From contig BSYO01000038.1 in NCBI GenBank assembly GCA_033239525.1, forward strand, positions 7,567,041 to 7,631,040: a DNA stretch of 64,000 nucleotides. The letters are read 5' to 3'. The notes under the pieces were generated by a model that saw only the letters and a program-made list of their open reading frames with translations, searched no databases and was not told the DNA's origin. Positions within the stretch are counted from its first letter, which is position 1. Every line of letters starts with the position of its first letter. This stretch comes from Nepenthes gracilis (lineage: Eukaryota; Streptophyta; Magnoliopsida; Caryophyllales; Nepenthaceae). The translations under genes were made by a program, and so were the position numbers. Shown piece after piece: positions 35,150 through 45,904 of this stretch.

Positions 35150-35697
35150 CAAGCAATTGATTCGACAACACTGCAAGCAATTGATTCGACATGACTAGTT
35201 TGCCACCCATACTCTCACTTCTAATGTTCTCCGATCGCTACTTCCAACTAACATTTATAAACCTGGTTCATATTTCTAATAACTTTTTTCTTTTTCCACA
35301 AATTAAAAAGAGGGATGCTATCAAAAGGATTAGTTCAAAGGGGTATTTTTCATACACAAGTTCCCTTTTCTTGAAATGGTTGGACATCCCAAACACAGAG
35401 CCCCAACCCTCAGTTAAACCATGGTAATTTAAATATCAGGCAATCTACATATGAACCACCACAACTGGGTTGCACTCAAGTATCTTTACAATGACACTTG
35501 ACCAAGAATGAAAGAAAGAAAGTTCTTTACAATCATCACTATAACAGATTTCTGTGTTCTGTGGAATCAGGAAGTTGCACTAAGTTCACTTCCCACAGCA
35601 GTGTACAACTCCCATGCAAGTTACCAACTCAAACCCTAAAGTGCGCTCTCTCGCACGCACACACATATGCACACAGGCAGGGGCTCGTGCACACATG

Positions 35698-35790
35698 ATC
35701 AACGCATACGATGATCAAGATCATGGTTTGATTTGAATTATCAACACATACGATGATCAAGATCATGGTCTGATTTGAATTATCAACACT
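35698..35790. repeat. about 46-bp direct tandem duplication
   Basis: The unit with 'catacgatgatcaagatcat', then 'ggtttgatttgaattatcaa', occurs twice in a row with two differences. The short palindrome 'gatgatcaagatcatg' is in each copy. Confidence 0.8.
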
Positions 35791-36222
35791 ATGAGATGAG
35801 GTCACCACATAATTTGAGCAATCAACACAATTAACTTACCATGGACCGATGATAATGGATCAAATATTTTTCTTTTTAATTTATGATGATGACTTTTTCC
35901 TTATTCCTTTTTTCCAGTTTGCTTTTATATGATGTCTCAATGGGATCTCAAGTCTAAATGTCATATTTTCAAATGAATGCTTTATCTGGAATCTGAAAAA
36001 TAACTTCATATTTGAACAAACAATTGCACTTTAGAGCAATCTGTGGAAAAGCAGAACTGGAAAACAAAGATGAGAGCTGAACGTGATTGGGAAGTTGTTT
36101 CCTCTAAATGTACTGGGCCTGAAGCTTTTCTTCATGATGAAACTAAAATTAATAAAAACAGAAGAGCAAACATTCCACCACTGATGCAAGTTATCGACTA
36201 GAGAGATAAATATCAACTTTAC

Positions 36223-36387
36223 CACCTCCCATGATCTGGTGAATTGGCTTTTGTTGACCAAATGCCCCGTAACCTGAACTACCAGGCATGGAAACACTGC
36301 ATGCATCCCTTCTCTGATCTCCATCGAGCTCAACAGTACTTGAAACTTCTGTATTTTCCATTGATTCATTCGCTCCCCAATTGAAAC
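36223..36387 (-). CDS. RTNLB: reticulon-like protein, exon with start codon
   Basis: The exon begins after the acceptor TTTTAG (36388). The ATG at 36361 gives MENTEVSSTVELDGDQ and ends FGQQKPIHQIMGG. The last part matches the conserved lead-in of plant reticulons just before the ADxxLW start of the domain. The donor is GTG|GTAAAG, leaving one base that forms Ala47 with exon 2. Coding length 139 nt has the right phase. With the other exons this gives 232 aa, within the usual plant reticulon range. Plant reticulons sit in ER tubules and plasmodesmata and shape membranes. An alternative upstream in-frame Met would lie inside the intron, so 36361 is preferred. Confidence 0.8.
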
Positions 36388-36589
36388 CTAAAATGACCCC
36401 AAAAGATGAAATCAAAGTATATGCAAAAATAAAAATTTATTAACACCATACGACTTAACTAAGTAAATAAGTCTAAATTGCATATATTTTTGGTCTACCT
36501 TTCTAGCTTGGAGTCCTAGCATTATCCTCATATATAACTGTTACTCTCTCCTAGTGCATAGAAATATAGGACACAAATGGAATTTTCAA

Positions 36590-36960
36590 TCTCAACAACA
36601 ACAACAATAATAGCACCTTAGGTCCCACTATACGTGGTCAGCTATATAAATTAGCATTTGTCATTCCACTTAATTTAGTAAAATATCCTCTAAGAGTAGA
36701 CATAATTCTAAATCATTTTTCATCACCTAACTCAAAATTTTCCAAAATCTGCCTATTCCCTTCTTTCCTCTAAGCACAACCAACTCATCTTTCCTTACAT
36801 AAATTTTATTTGGCCTACATTGTAAGTATCTGGACTACTTTAAATATCATTCCACGTCTTATCTTCTATAAATATAACTTCTAAGCATTTACAAATGTCA
36901 TCAATTCTTATCATCATATCACTCAACTCATCTATTTTGACATTCTCATATTTATAGTGA
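36590..36960 (-). mobile_element. RTE-type LINE 3' end
   Basis: The plus strand begins with 'caacaacaacaacaa' and goes on 'ccttaggtcccactatacgt', 'ggtcagctatataaattag', the reverse complement of the common 3' end of plant RTE LINEs with a TTG-repeat tail. It lies in the intron between the 5' UTR exon and the first coding exon of the reticulon gene, in the same orientation. Confidence 0.55.
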
Positions 36961-37391
36961 TTAATTTTTACACATGTTGTTTGCAACTGAGATACAATCG
37001 CAATTGTGTATTAATAGTATAACTGGGAAATCAAACAGCACACTTAATTTTCGCAATTGTAAAAAACAGAAGTTCGTGTTGAGAAACAACCTAGCTTTCT
37101 GTAAATTTTGTGCTGAGTAATACAAATTCAATTTGAATAATTTGAAGTCAATAGATTCCAGAAGAAAGAGACTTTGAGTAAACCAACCCACGAAGAGAAA
37201 CAACGTAAAGCTATTTGCAATTACAAATTAGTAAGAAATCGAATTCACAAGGCAAACAAAACCTCAACCTCCCAAACAAACACGCAACTAAAATCAGTGT
37301 ATTGATCGTAAAAAGTCATAATTTAGCAAACCAATCGCAACTATTTTGGGGGAGTGGAGGGGGGAGAGAGAGAAAGAGAGAGAGAGGGTAC

Positions 37392-37560
37392 CCGCGTTTT
37401 TCTTTCCTCGAGCGACAGTGGGAGCGAGAAGCTGGTGATCGGAGCTAGAAGCCGCTTCGAGTCAGGGCAACGACGCGGGTATTCATGAAATTTGGAAGGA
37501 GATCTAAACAATGCTGAGAGAGGAGAGCAATACATTTTTGTTTTGACCTTCTAATGCTTT
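37392..37560 (-). other. probable 5' UTR exon of the reticulon gene
   Basis: A GC-richer stretch with CT-rich text on the minus strand and a donor GCGG|GTACCC at 37391 precedes the intron that ends at 36388. No TATA box is clear upstream. The start site is a guess near 37.55 kb. Confidence 0.45.
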
Positions 37561-37802
37561 CCGTGACAGAGAAATTAAACATGATTGACACCTTTTTTTT
37601 TTTTCCCCCCTTAACAAATTCCCGCTTTATGTTTTCTGCATTTCGACCGAGGAATCCCACTTCGATCTTTTTTTACGTTGCTTTTCTCATCCAAATTTGG
37701 AAGACTATTTGTGATCTAAATAGATGCATTTGACAATTGGATGCGATATTCTCGATGCTATTTGGGATAACTAATATTTGACAAAGCGGTCAACATATAA
37801 AC

Positions 37803-39508
37803 TGATAGGTTCGATAAAATCTAGGCCAGCCCAACTCAAGGTCCACAAAAAAAATGCTCAACCCAAACGAATTCCTGCGCAACTCGTAGTCCAGCCAACA
37901 CTGGCTTAGCAAATATAATTCAGAACGGGTCGCAGTATAGCCCAAAAGTTCTAAGTCAATATATATATAGAAGTATACACCAAAGGTCCCACATCACCTA
38001 AATAAGAGGAGTCATTATGTGTACGATACTATAAAATCAGTTGTTGTAGCAGGCTCTCTCAGGCCTAAATAGCTTAGCAAATTTACGGCCATCACAAAGG
38101 CTCCATTCCAATGATTTGGGTGGTCTCCATCCCAAAAAAGGCCATCTTCTTCCCTCCTAAGGAGAAATGTTGTCCTCTTCTCCCTCCCGGGAAGGAGGCA
38201 CCTTCCTAGGAGAAGCCCTATCCTTTTTTCTGAGAGGGGCTATGACCATCTTCCTCCCTAGAAGGAGCCCTCCCTCCTTTCAGGCATCCTTCGTTCAAGG
38301 AGCCTTCTATTTAGAGGCCCTCCATCCAAGGAGCCTCCTATCCAGAAAATACCCTGTCTAAGAGGCCTCCTTCCAAGGAGCCTTTCTTCCAAGCACCTTC
38401 TATCCAGGAGTCCTCCTTCCAATGAACCCCCCGTCGAGGATCCCTCCTTCTAGGAGTAGCTCTCCTTTTAGGGATTATGCTATCCATTCAAGAGGCCTGT
38501 CATCCAAACGTCATACCATCCATTCATGCGCCCTCCATTCAGGAGCCGCCCTCATACCAAGAGACATTCCCTCCTTCCAAATGTCATACCGTCCATCAGG
38601 GAGACCTGCCATCCAGATGTCATATCATCCATCCAGATGTCCTCTTTCTAAGAATAGCCCTCCTTCCAAGAAGCCTTCTTTTCTTTTAGGGGCCATGCCG
38701 TCTGTTCAGCATGCTTGTCATCCAAATGCCATGCCATCCATTCAGGCGCCCTCCATCTAGGAGCTACCCCCCTTTCAGGGGCCATATCATCTATCCAGGA
38801 GGCCTACCATCCAAATATCATACCGTCCATTCAGGCACCATCCTTTTAGGAGCAACCTTCCTTCCAAGGGCCATACCGTCCATCTAGGAGCTCTGCTATC
38901 CAAATGTTATGCTGCCCATCCAGGCGCCCTCCATCCAAGAGCCGCACTACTTCCAGGAGGCATTCCCTCCTTCCAAGGGTCACGTCGTCCATCCAAGAGG
39001 CTTGCCATCTAGACGTCATGCTGTCCATCCAAGTACCATCCATCTAAAAGCTGCCTTCCTTCCAGGAGGTCTTCCTTCCTTCTAGGGCTTATGTTGTCCA
39101 TCTAGGAGGCCTACCATTCAAATGTCATGCCGTCATCCAGGTATCCTCCATCTAGAAGCCGTCCTCCTTCCAAAAGCCGCCCCTCAATCGAGGGCACCTC
39201 GAAGCCACTCCTTAGCAAGGCGCACCTCAAAACCGCCCCTTAATCGGGCACATTCACATTTAATTCCTCGTTACATGTATCTACGCATTCTCTTACATCT
39301 TTTCATTTCCTAAAAAATATTTCTAATTTGAGCGTTAGAGGATAAATTGATTAGATAGTTTCGTCAATTCTCTAATCTTTTGTTTGTAAATTATGATGCT
39401 CAGGTTCTAGGTTATTAGAGACAGATTAAACCAGCTCCAATTCAACCCGCAGTAAAAGAAAAGTGGCTCTCTAATCCATATAATAACCCAGAAACTAGTA
39501 ACCCATCA
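37803..39508 (+). mobile_element. Tat-lineage solo LTR with internal minisatellite
   Basis: Starts TGATAGGTTCG and ends AACCCATCA, inverted copies of each other apart from one base. The start 'ggccagccc' and the end ('aatttgagcgttagagga', 'gtggctctctaatccatata') match the Tat LTRs at 40342 and 62958. Flanking 5-mers are TAAAC and TAAAT, a near-perfect target duplication, so this is a solo LTR. It is about 1.7 kb against 0.9-0.95 kb for its relatives because of the repeat array inside. Confidence 0.75.
38460..39190. repeat. about 90-120 bp minisatellite, seven degenerate units
   Basis: Each unit carries 'gggccatgccgtccatccag', then 'gaggcctgccatccaaatgt', then 'catgccgtccatccaggcgc' with variants. 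Landmarks begin near 38469, 38585, 38691, 38779, 38869, 38978 and 39086. Within a unit, shorter CCATCCAGGAG-like motifs also repeat. Apparent ORFs here are by-products of the repeat. Confidence 0.8.
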
Positions 39509-40341
39509 TAAATGTTGCCCTTCGTATCTCCTTGCGGCCATCATTTTCTTTATCTGAAAAGCTCTTAATAGCATTATCTTCGAGTAAGTTAATATACCTT
39601 CTTATCAATCTACCTTAGGTATCATACGGACCTTCTTCTGCGACAAAATAACTACTATGTAGTGATATAGTACGAACCAATATAGGCTTCTTAGTTGAAA
39701 TGTGTGAATCTCTCATTGACGCAGACCATTTTAATTCCCTCAGCTATTTTGTGATGAGTCCAGCTCCATGGGAGGCTTCCTTTCTTCCTTCGTGAATTTT
39801 CTATCTTTTGTAGGTTATTAAAATTTGTGATTTTGGATCCCTTTTGATCCATTTGTTTAACCTTCTTTGTACATTATTTTTATCAATATGAAGTTTACTT
39901 ACAAAAACATGCTTAAACAAAAAGCAACATCGAAAATTTTCGTACTTTATCTTATTAATTTAAATGACTCATATATATATATCACATATCTTTCAATCCT
40001 ATTTTTACCGACTTCAATAACAAAAATATCTAATTTGCCGAGTCAACTATGGATACCGATTCGAACATGATTAAATTAATAAAAATATTTAAAAATATTT
40101 TATATTACCGTTAACGAACTTGCAGATATCCACTACATAATATCAAATCTAATATCGGGCCAATTGTTATTATTTACTAATAATTTTTTGCTTTATGAGG
40201 ATGATTATAATTTTCGCTATATACTACCGATGGTGGTAAATATAAATTTAGAGAAATGATTGAAAGTAAATATTCAAAAATTTTAAAAATAATATATTCA
40301 CTAATATTATATTTGAATATATTTATAAAAAAAATCAAATA
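39509..40341. other. AT-rich gap between two Tat LTRs
   Basis: No gene or repeat family recognised. A short TA run lies near 39971. Confidence 0.6.
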
Positions 40342-41293
40342 TGATGGGTGCGGTCATAAATAGGCCAGCCCGGGAACTACGCCCACTAAAGGGGGAAGAC
40401 TCAGGAAGAGGTGGCCCCCAGCACAACCTCATGATCCCAAGAATCAGGTAGAATTGCGATCTGCCTTGATGGTCGATCCCAAGACTGCCTTGTAAGAAAT
40501 GGGCAATTAGAGCTGATCCACAAGGATCCCTCCTGCTTGTCAACTAACAAGTGGATAACTCAGTATAAATATGCAAATGACACTTATCATAACCGCCTAG
40601 GATAGCGCAGTAAATTATTTTCGAATATCGCTCAGGATCGCAAATATCTCCCATGATGGCAATTACAGCTCATTGAATCTCCATAGAAGGTAATTGCCAC
40701 ACGGTGACCTATATGATCACCCTAATAAAGGAAGGAATATCTCGAAATAGCCACGGTTACCATAATAACCCCGCACGTGATTGTTGAAACAATTCAATGG
40801 ATTAGCCAAGACAACCAATAGCCAATCGTAGCACCCAAGCAAAGCCAAATCAGCTCCAAAATTATGAATACCCCTTCACCTCTGTAGGGATGAGAGAGCA
40901 ATCCTTACTCTCAAGTGCCCTGGAAAATCGAAGTACTCTCTCCCACTCTTAAGCCACTCACCCTTGAGTGCACCCTCATATAAAGCCACTCCCTACCAAG
41001 CGAAATCATCGAAGCCAAGCCCTCCACTTCCACACTCAATCCCCCCTCATTCGTGCATCCTCGCATCGCCTGCATCTTTCATCTTTTTCTTATTCACAAA
41101 AAGATTTTTAACTTAAACGTTGGACAATATATCAAAGAGCAAGTCCGCCATTCTCTGATCTCTTGTTGATTTGTTGTAATGTGTAGGATCCAAATTATTA
41201 GGAATGGAGATCGGATCCATTTCAATTTGACCCGCCAAAAGAGATCAAGTGGCTCTCTAATCTATATAATAATTCGGATCTAAGGACACATCA
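40342..41293 (+). mobile_element. Tat-lineage 5' LTR of the plus-strand element
   Basis: Starts TGATGGGTGCGG, ends GGACACATCA, 952 bp. It aligns end to end with the LTR at 62958-63861, including 'agatttttaacttaaacgtt' versus 'agatttttgatttgagcgtc' near the 3' side. Primer site and gag ATG follow at once. No matching 3' LTR was found up to 49 kb. Confidence 0.8.
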
Positions 41294-41312
41294 TTAGCAC
41301 CATCCGTGGGAA
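41294..41312 (+). promoter_or_regulatory. primer-binding site of the plus-strand Tat element
   Basis: TTAGCACCATCCGTGGGAA follows the LTR. It differs from the tRNA-Asp-type site of the lineage mainly by G-to-A and C-to-T changes at CpG positions, as expected from methylation decay. Confidence 0.75.
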
Positions 41313-41351
41313 CTACTGAAAAGTCCAACTACCCCATTCACAAAGACAAAT

Positions 41352-42880
41352 ATGGTCAACACTAGAGTACAAGCCACTACATCAATCTAGGATGCCGCCA
41401 CCCATGGCAACAATCCCTCTACGGGTAGCCATACGGGCGAGCAACTGGCCCCGGACATGCATGAATTTGCCGCCCAGATGAAGAACATGTCTAAAATGCT
41501 TCCAACGCTCTACACACGTCTGGATAGGTAGTAGCTACGGGCTCCCTCCACCCGCTCTCAAAACTTGGCTTTAAAGTGAAGGAGCTGGAGGAGGAGATGC
41601 CTGACCAAGAAGACCCAGTCACTTGACGACCTCAGGATCCAAGAGACCTCAAGAGATAGGGCTCAAACATGATTGGAGGGCTAGCTAAGTCATAAGACTC
41701 AAGAAGAAAGCTCAGAGCGATGAAATCCTCCCTACACCCGTGACGACCAAAAGCCCCTAGCCCAGGAAAAAGCCTCTTGCAACACTAGGTTGTGCGAGAA
41801 CTAGTAGCCACCCGGTCTAGTGTCTCTTTCCAAATCACTTGGAATTGAGGACCTTCCTTAATAAGAAGAGGATTGCATCCTCCCCTTGAATGGAGAAGAA
41901 AGTGAAGAAAATTGAGCAACACATGTTCAGAGAAGGTGCCAACAGACACTTAACGAATCTGAGGAGATAGCCATTCAAAATGGAGATTTGGACGCAGCTG
42001 CTCCTTCATAAATTTAAGATGTCGACCCTGAAGCCCTACGGCAATAGTTCCAATCCGATGGTCCATCTGAATCACTTTTGTTGAGTTTACAGGACCTTGG
42101 TGAAGCTGCCATGTGTCTGTGCTTCCCTCTGTTACTCATAAGGGACTCCCGAATTTGGTTTTATAAATTCAATCTAGATGTTCCAGGAGTTGGCTGATGG
42201 CTTCCTATCGCAATTTGCCTCTAACTAGAAGAAGGAGAAGTAGTCTTGGCACCTTGCGCATATCAAGTATGGATTTGTCAAAAGTCTGAAGCGCTTCCTA
42301 ATTTGTGCACCACCGAGGCCCGATAAATACTTAGGCTCATTGATGAGGTGAAACTAAACACCTTCATATCGGCTTTAGAGTCGGGCGATTTCTTTAAGCA
42401 TCTAACCCATCAGGACCCTAAAACCTTCCAAAAGGTTAAGACCATCGCTTGCCCTTACGTAACAGTCAAGGAGGCCAATGAAGTGAAGCAATGCCGAGAT
42501 TACTTCCATCAGAGGCTGACAAATAGGAAGAAGGGGAATGGAAACCATGCCAGTTTTGAAAACCCCATGAAACAATCTGAGATGAAGCCAGGCATCTAGA
42601 GGGAGCTTAGACTCGTGAACCTGACCTCTATGAATAACTCTCAAACCAACATTCTCATGTAGATTCGGGATAAAAAAAATTCTAAAGTGGCAGCAATCAC
42701 CCAAGAACCCGCAGGAAGGAGACCAGTTAAAGTACTACCATTACCATTAATCTTCAGGTTACAGCATGGAAAACTGTCAGACTTTATAGAAGGAGATCAA
42801 GCACTTAACCCGGAAGGAGCACCTCACCGAGTTCCTACGGAACCCGGGGTAGGCCCCTGGTAGGATAGATAAAGGCAAGC
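41352..42880 (+). pseudogene. Tat-lineage gag, nearly full length, broken
   Basis: ATG at 41352 starts MVNTRVQATTSI, then a stop, then DAATHGNNPSTGSH. Further on come 'EEIAIQNGDLDAAAPS', the capsid pieces 'EVKLNTFISALESGDFFKHL' and 'VKTIACPYVTVKEANEVKQ' (42345-42500), and a nucleocapsid-side block 'KEIKHLTRKEHLTEFLRNPG' ending near 42850. Many stops. It is the best preserved gag of the four Tat copies and lets the minus-strand one at 2700-5819 be read. Confidence 0.75.
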
Positions 42881-42889
42881 AACAAAATC

Positions 42890-43430
42890 GACCAAGAAGT
42901 ATCTCCCCTTCTTTGAGGCCTTGAGGGGAACAAATGTGAATGGCTTCCATTGGACAACTGACTCTTAAGCCACCTTCTAAGTGTTAAAGGAATATCTAGC
43001 CAATCCCCCTATCTTGATGTCACTAGAAGAAGGCGAGGATCTATACTTATACCTTGCGGTTTCAAACACGACGCTGAGCTTGGTCTTGATCCAATAGTAG
43101 TTCATTGTGCAATGGCAAGTCTACTATGTCAGCAAAACCCTAACAAACACCGAGACCAGTTACTCGTGGGCAGTCATCCTAGCACTCGTCTATTCGGCTA
43201 GGAAACTGCAACTGTGCTTCTAGGCGTATAAGATCATTGTTCTAACAAACCAACCGTTGAATGAAATCTTGTAAAAACTTGACACTTCTGGATGACTAGT
43301 CAAATGGGGCATCAAATAAGGCGAGCTTGATGTCAAATTTTGACCGAGATAGGCCCTAAAAGGCCAGGCCATTGTAAACTTCATAGTTGAAATAATAACC
43401 CTGATTATGGGCTCTCGCGATCCTAGTGAA
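42890..43430 (+). pseudogene. Tat-lineage reverse transcriptase C-terminal part and RNase H
   Basis: Reads 'KYLPFFEALRGTNVNGFHW', 'VLKEYLANPPILMSLEEGED', 'LYLYLAVSNTTLSLVLI', 'VYYVSKTLTNTETSYS' and 'IIVLTNQPLNEIL'. This is the end of the polymerase and the adjoining RNase H of Ty3 elements. Protease and the catalytic YLDD-type part of the polymerase are missing, because gag ends 20-30 bp before. A clean internal deletion of roughly 1.5-2 kb is inferred. Confidence 0.75.
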
Positions 43431-43860
43431 GACACCCCTTGACAAGAAGAAACTCCGACATTGATGTTGCAAATAGACGGATCGTTGACGCAGTCAGTCA
43501 ATGGGGAGTGGTTGCGAGGACTCCAGACGGGTTTGAAATGAAGCACTTGACGACGCTCGAATTTTTGACTACTAACAATGTTATCGAGTATAAAACCCTA
43601 CTCGTTGGATTTCGGTTGGCAATGGAATGCTAGGTGAAGCACCTAACAGTCTACAGCAATTTAGAACTAATTGTCAATCAAATTTGCGAAGACTTTGAGG
43701 TGTCGAGCCCTCTACTCAGGAAATACCTCACTAGAGTGAGAGGTATGACCCGGACATTCGACAAAGTCGTGGTAATGTACATCCCGAGAGAGGACAATTA
43801 AAAGGCTTGCTAGCTGGCGAAGATAATAGCAACCAAGAATCCAGAGCAGTATTCCCGAGA
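43431..43860 (+). pseudogene. Tat-lineage second (acquired-type) RNase H
   Basis: Reads 'TLMLQIDGS' then 'QWGVVARTPDGFEMKHLTTL', 'NNVIEYKTLLVGFRLAMEC', 'VKHLTVYSNLELIVNQICED', 'VVVMYIPREDN'. This is the extra RNase H domain typical of Tat and Ogre elements. The first catalytic D (QIDGS) and E (NVIEYK) are kept, while the usual YSDS aspartate is YSNL, so one catalytic residue is lost. Confidence 0.8.
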
Positions 43861-43914
43861 CATGCAAAAAATCCCGACTACCCTGAACATAGAGAAGCCT
43901 AAGCATGAGGTGCT

Positions 43915-45240
43915 GCAGGTATCTAATGATGGAAACTGAATGACCCCGTACAGGAGATATATCACCGATGGCACTTTACCAAAAACTTGGAGGACGCCAA
44001 ACACGTGAAAAAGACGGCAGACTGGTACACCATTGTGTATGAAAAGTTATACCATCGAGAAGACTTCACCCCGTACATGCGGTGTCTCACTCTAGAAGAA
44101 GCTGACTACACCCTAAGTGAGGTGCATCTTGGCATTTATGGGTCATACATTGGAGACAAGAACTTAACCTTTAATATAATACAATAGGGCTATTATTAGC
44201 CGACGATAAAAGTAGATGCCATGAAATTCGTGAAGAAATGCGGATGCCAGAGTCCATGGCAACACCTCCCACCAGCCGCCCACAAAACTGTGAGCCTTAC
44301 AGGCGCCATGGCCATTTGTCTAATGGGGGCTCGACATACTTAGTTTATTCCCTATCGCATTTGGATAGAAAAATTTCATTATAGTCGGCATCGACTACTT
44401 CATAAAGTGGGTCAAAGCCTCCCCACTAGCTTGGATCACCGAACAAAATGCAATGGAGTTTGTTCGGCATAGTATCGCTTGCAGATTCGAAATTTCTGAG
44501 GTCATAGTAACTAACAATAGAGCCTAATTCACCGGCAAGCGTTTCACTAACTATTATTCAAGTCTGAGTATCAGGTTGGTTCACACTTTTGTCACCTACC
44601 TCAAGCGAATGTCCAAGTAGAAGTTACGAATCGGACCCTACTACATGAACTGCAGACTAAACTAGAAAATGTGGGCTCCTGGACAGATAAACATCCTTTC
44701 ATATTCTTGTCATACTGGACGATGTCGAAGGAGTTGACCCACGAAATGCCCTTTAGTTTGTGCTATGGGATTGAAGCGATCATTCGGTAGAGATCGGGTT
44801 ACCCAACCTAAGGATCGAAAGTTTTGATCTGCTCAACAATTCTTATCATCTTAGATAGCATCTCGACTTATTCAAAGAACCTGAGATGCCACCAAGATGC
44901 GCACAGTAGCATATCAGTAGTGGATCGCTCGATAATACAACAAGGGGGTGAAAGCATGCTAATTTGAGATGGGAAACATAATTCTACGGAGCATAGGGGT
45001 TATGGGTAAGAATACCCACAGGAACAAACTCTCATCGAATTGGGAATAATCGTTCCTCGTCTCGACGATTTTCCAAAACAATGCATACAAGTTATACACC
45101 CAGAATGGTAAACTGGTAATGAGAATATGAAATACAATCCATCCCAAGAAATATTACCAATAACTTCACACCAAACCGAGGAAGGTCTGGCATACATCAC
45201 TAGGCATGCTTGTATGGTGTACCATATCTAAATGAATAAA
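43915..45240 (+). pseudogene. Tat-lineage integrase, broken
   Basis: Spacer 'EVLQVSNDGN', 'MTPYRRYITDGTLP'; zinc domain with 'YMRCLTLEEADYTLSEVHLG' and 'FVKKCGCQ'-like cysteines; core start 'IIVGIDYFIKWVKA' near 44375; 'FVTNNRA'-like second aspartate region near 44510; and C-terminal 'FEMGNIILRSIGV', 'LSSNWE', 'AYKLYTQNGKL' to 45150. Frameshifts and stops throughout. 'aataaaatgatt' at about 45235 may be the end signal of the sense transcript. Confidence 0.75.
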
Positions 45241-45904
45241 ATGATTATTTGTCTATTCTTAATTATTCATATGAATGCTTGTATGACCTCGCATAAAATC
45301 AAATGCCCTAAACTACCCTAGGTTGGGTGAAAGCACCTCGCCTGTTAACCAACCTGCAAAAGGTAGAATCAAAACCTCGACTCCAATGGTCGAGCAGCCC
45401 AAGCATAATTGAATGTTACGGCACTGAGAGGGCTTGCGAATAAAAGTCGGACCTCCCTAGACAAATGACCTTAACAGACCCTAAGGGGCTTTCCCAACAT
45501 GTGTGCGATGACTCTTCTTGATAAAGACAAACGCCATCGGTCTATAATGATCAGCGAATTAGGATCAGACAAGCAAAAACGGCCACGTCCCCTCCAGCAG
45601 GACTGAGCTCCAATGAAACCACGCGGACGACGACCTTGATTTCGCCAAAACCTGGTGGCTGCGTCCATGAAACTCAGCCGACTCTAATAAGGCTCACCAA
45701 TAGGCGTGTGACGACGTCCTTTCATAGGATAGAATACCAAAGTGCTACAACTTTCTCTCGTGGGAATGAGCACAATCGGATCCTAGCGTCCACACCAAGC
45801 CTAGTTGCAATGGCAATAATGTTAGCTGGAAAATACTGAAGCATCAAACTAAACGATTTCATATAAACACAAAATCACCCGCGACAATAATCGAAAAAAG
45901 TCAT

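Larger units (their letters stand above)
29975..36222 (-). other. intron 1 (between the first and second coding exons)
   Basis: About 6.2 kb. It holds a copia remnant (30261-32909), an Au SINE (about 34093-34272), a perfect inverted repeat (35112-35149) and two small tandem duplications. The rest is AT-rich without recognised genes. Confidence 0.65.

Noticed and set aside
36031..36369. 112-codon minus-strand ORF as the reticulon N-terminus
   Set aside because: It overlaps the true exon in another frame. Only the frame from ATG 36361 leads into the conserved IHQIMGG and the right splice phase.
38167..38760. ORFs of 64-112 codons in the minisatellite
   Set aside because: They arise because the repeat unit has few stops. 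Frames change with unit length and no domain is present.
38460..39190. CRISPR-like array
   Set aside because: Units are degenerate, directly adjoining and of variable length, without regular spacers, and the genome is plant nuclear.
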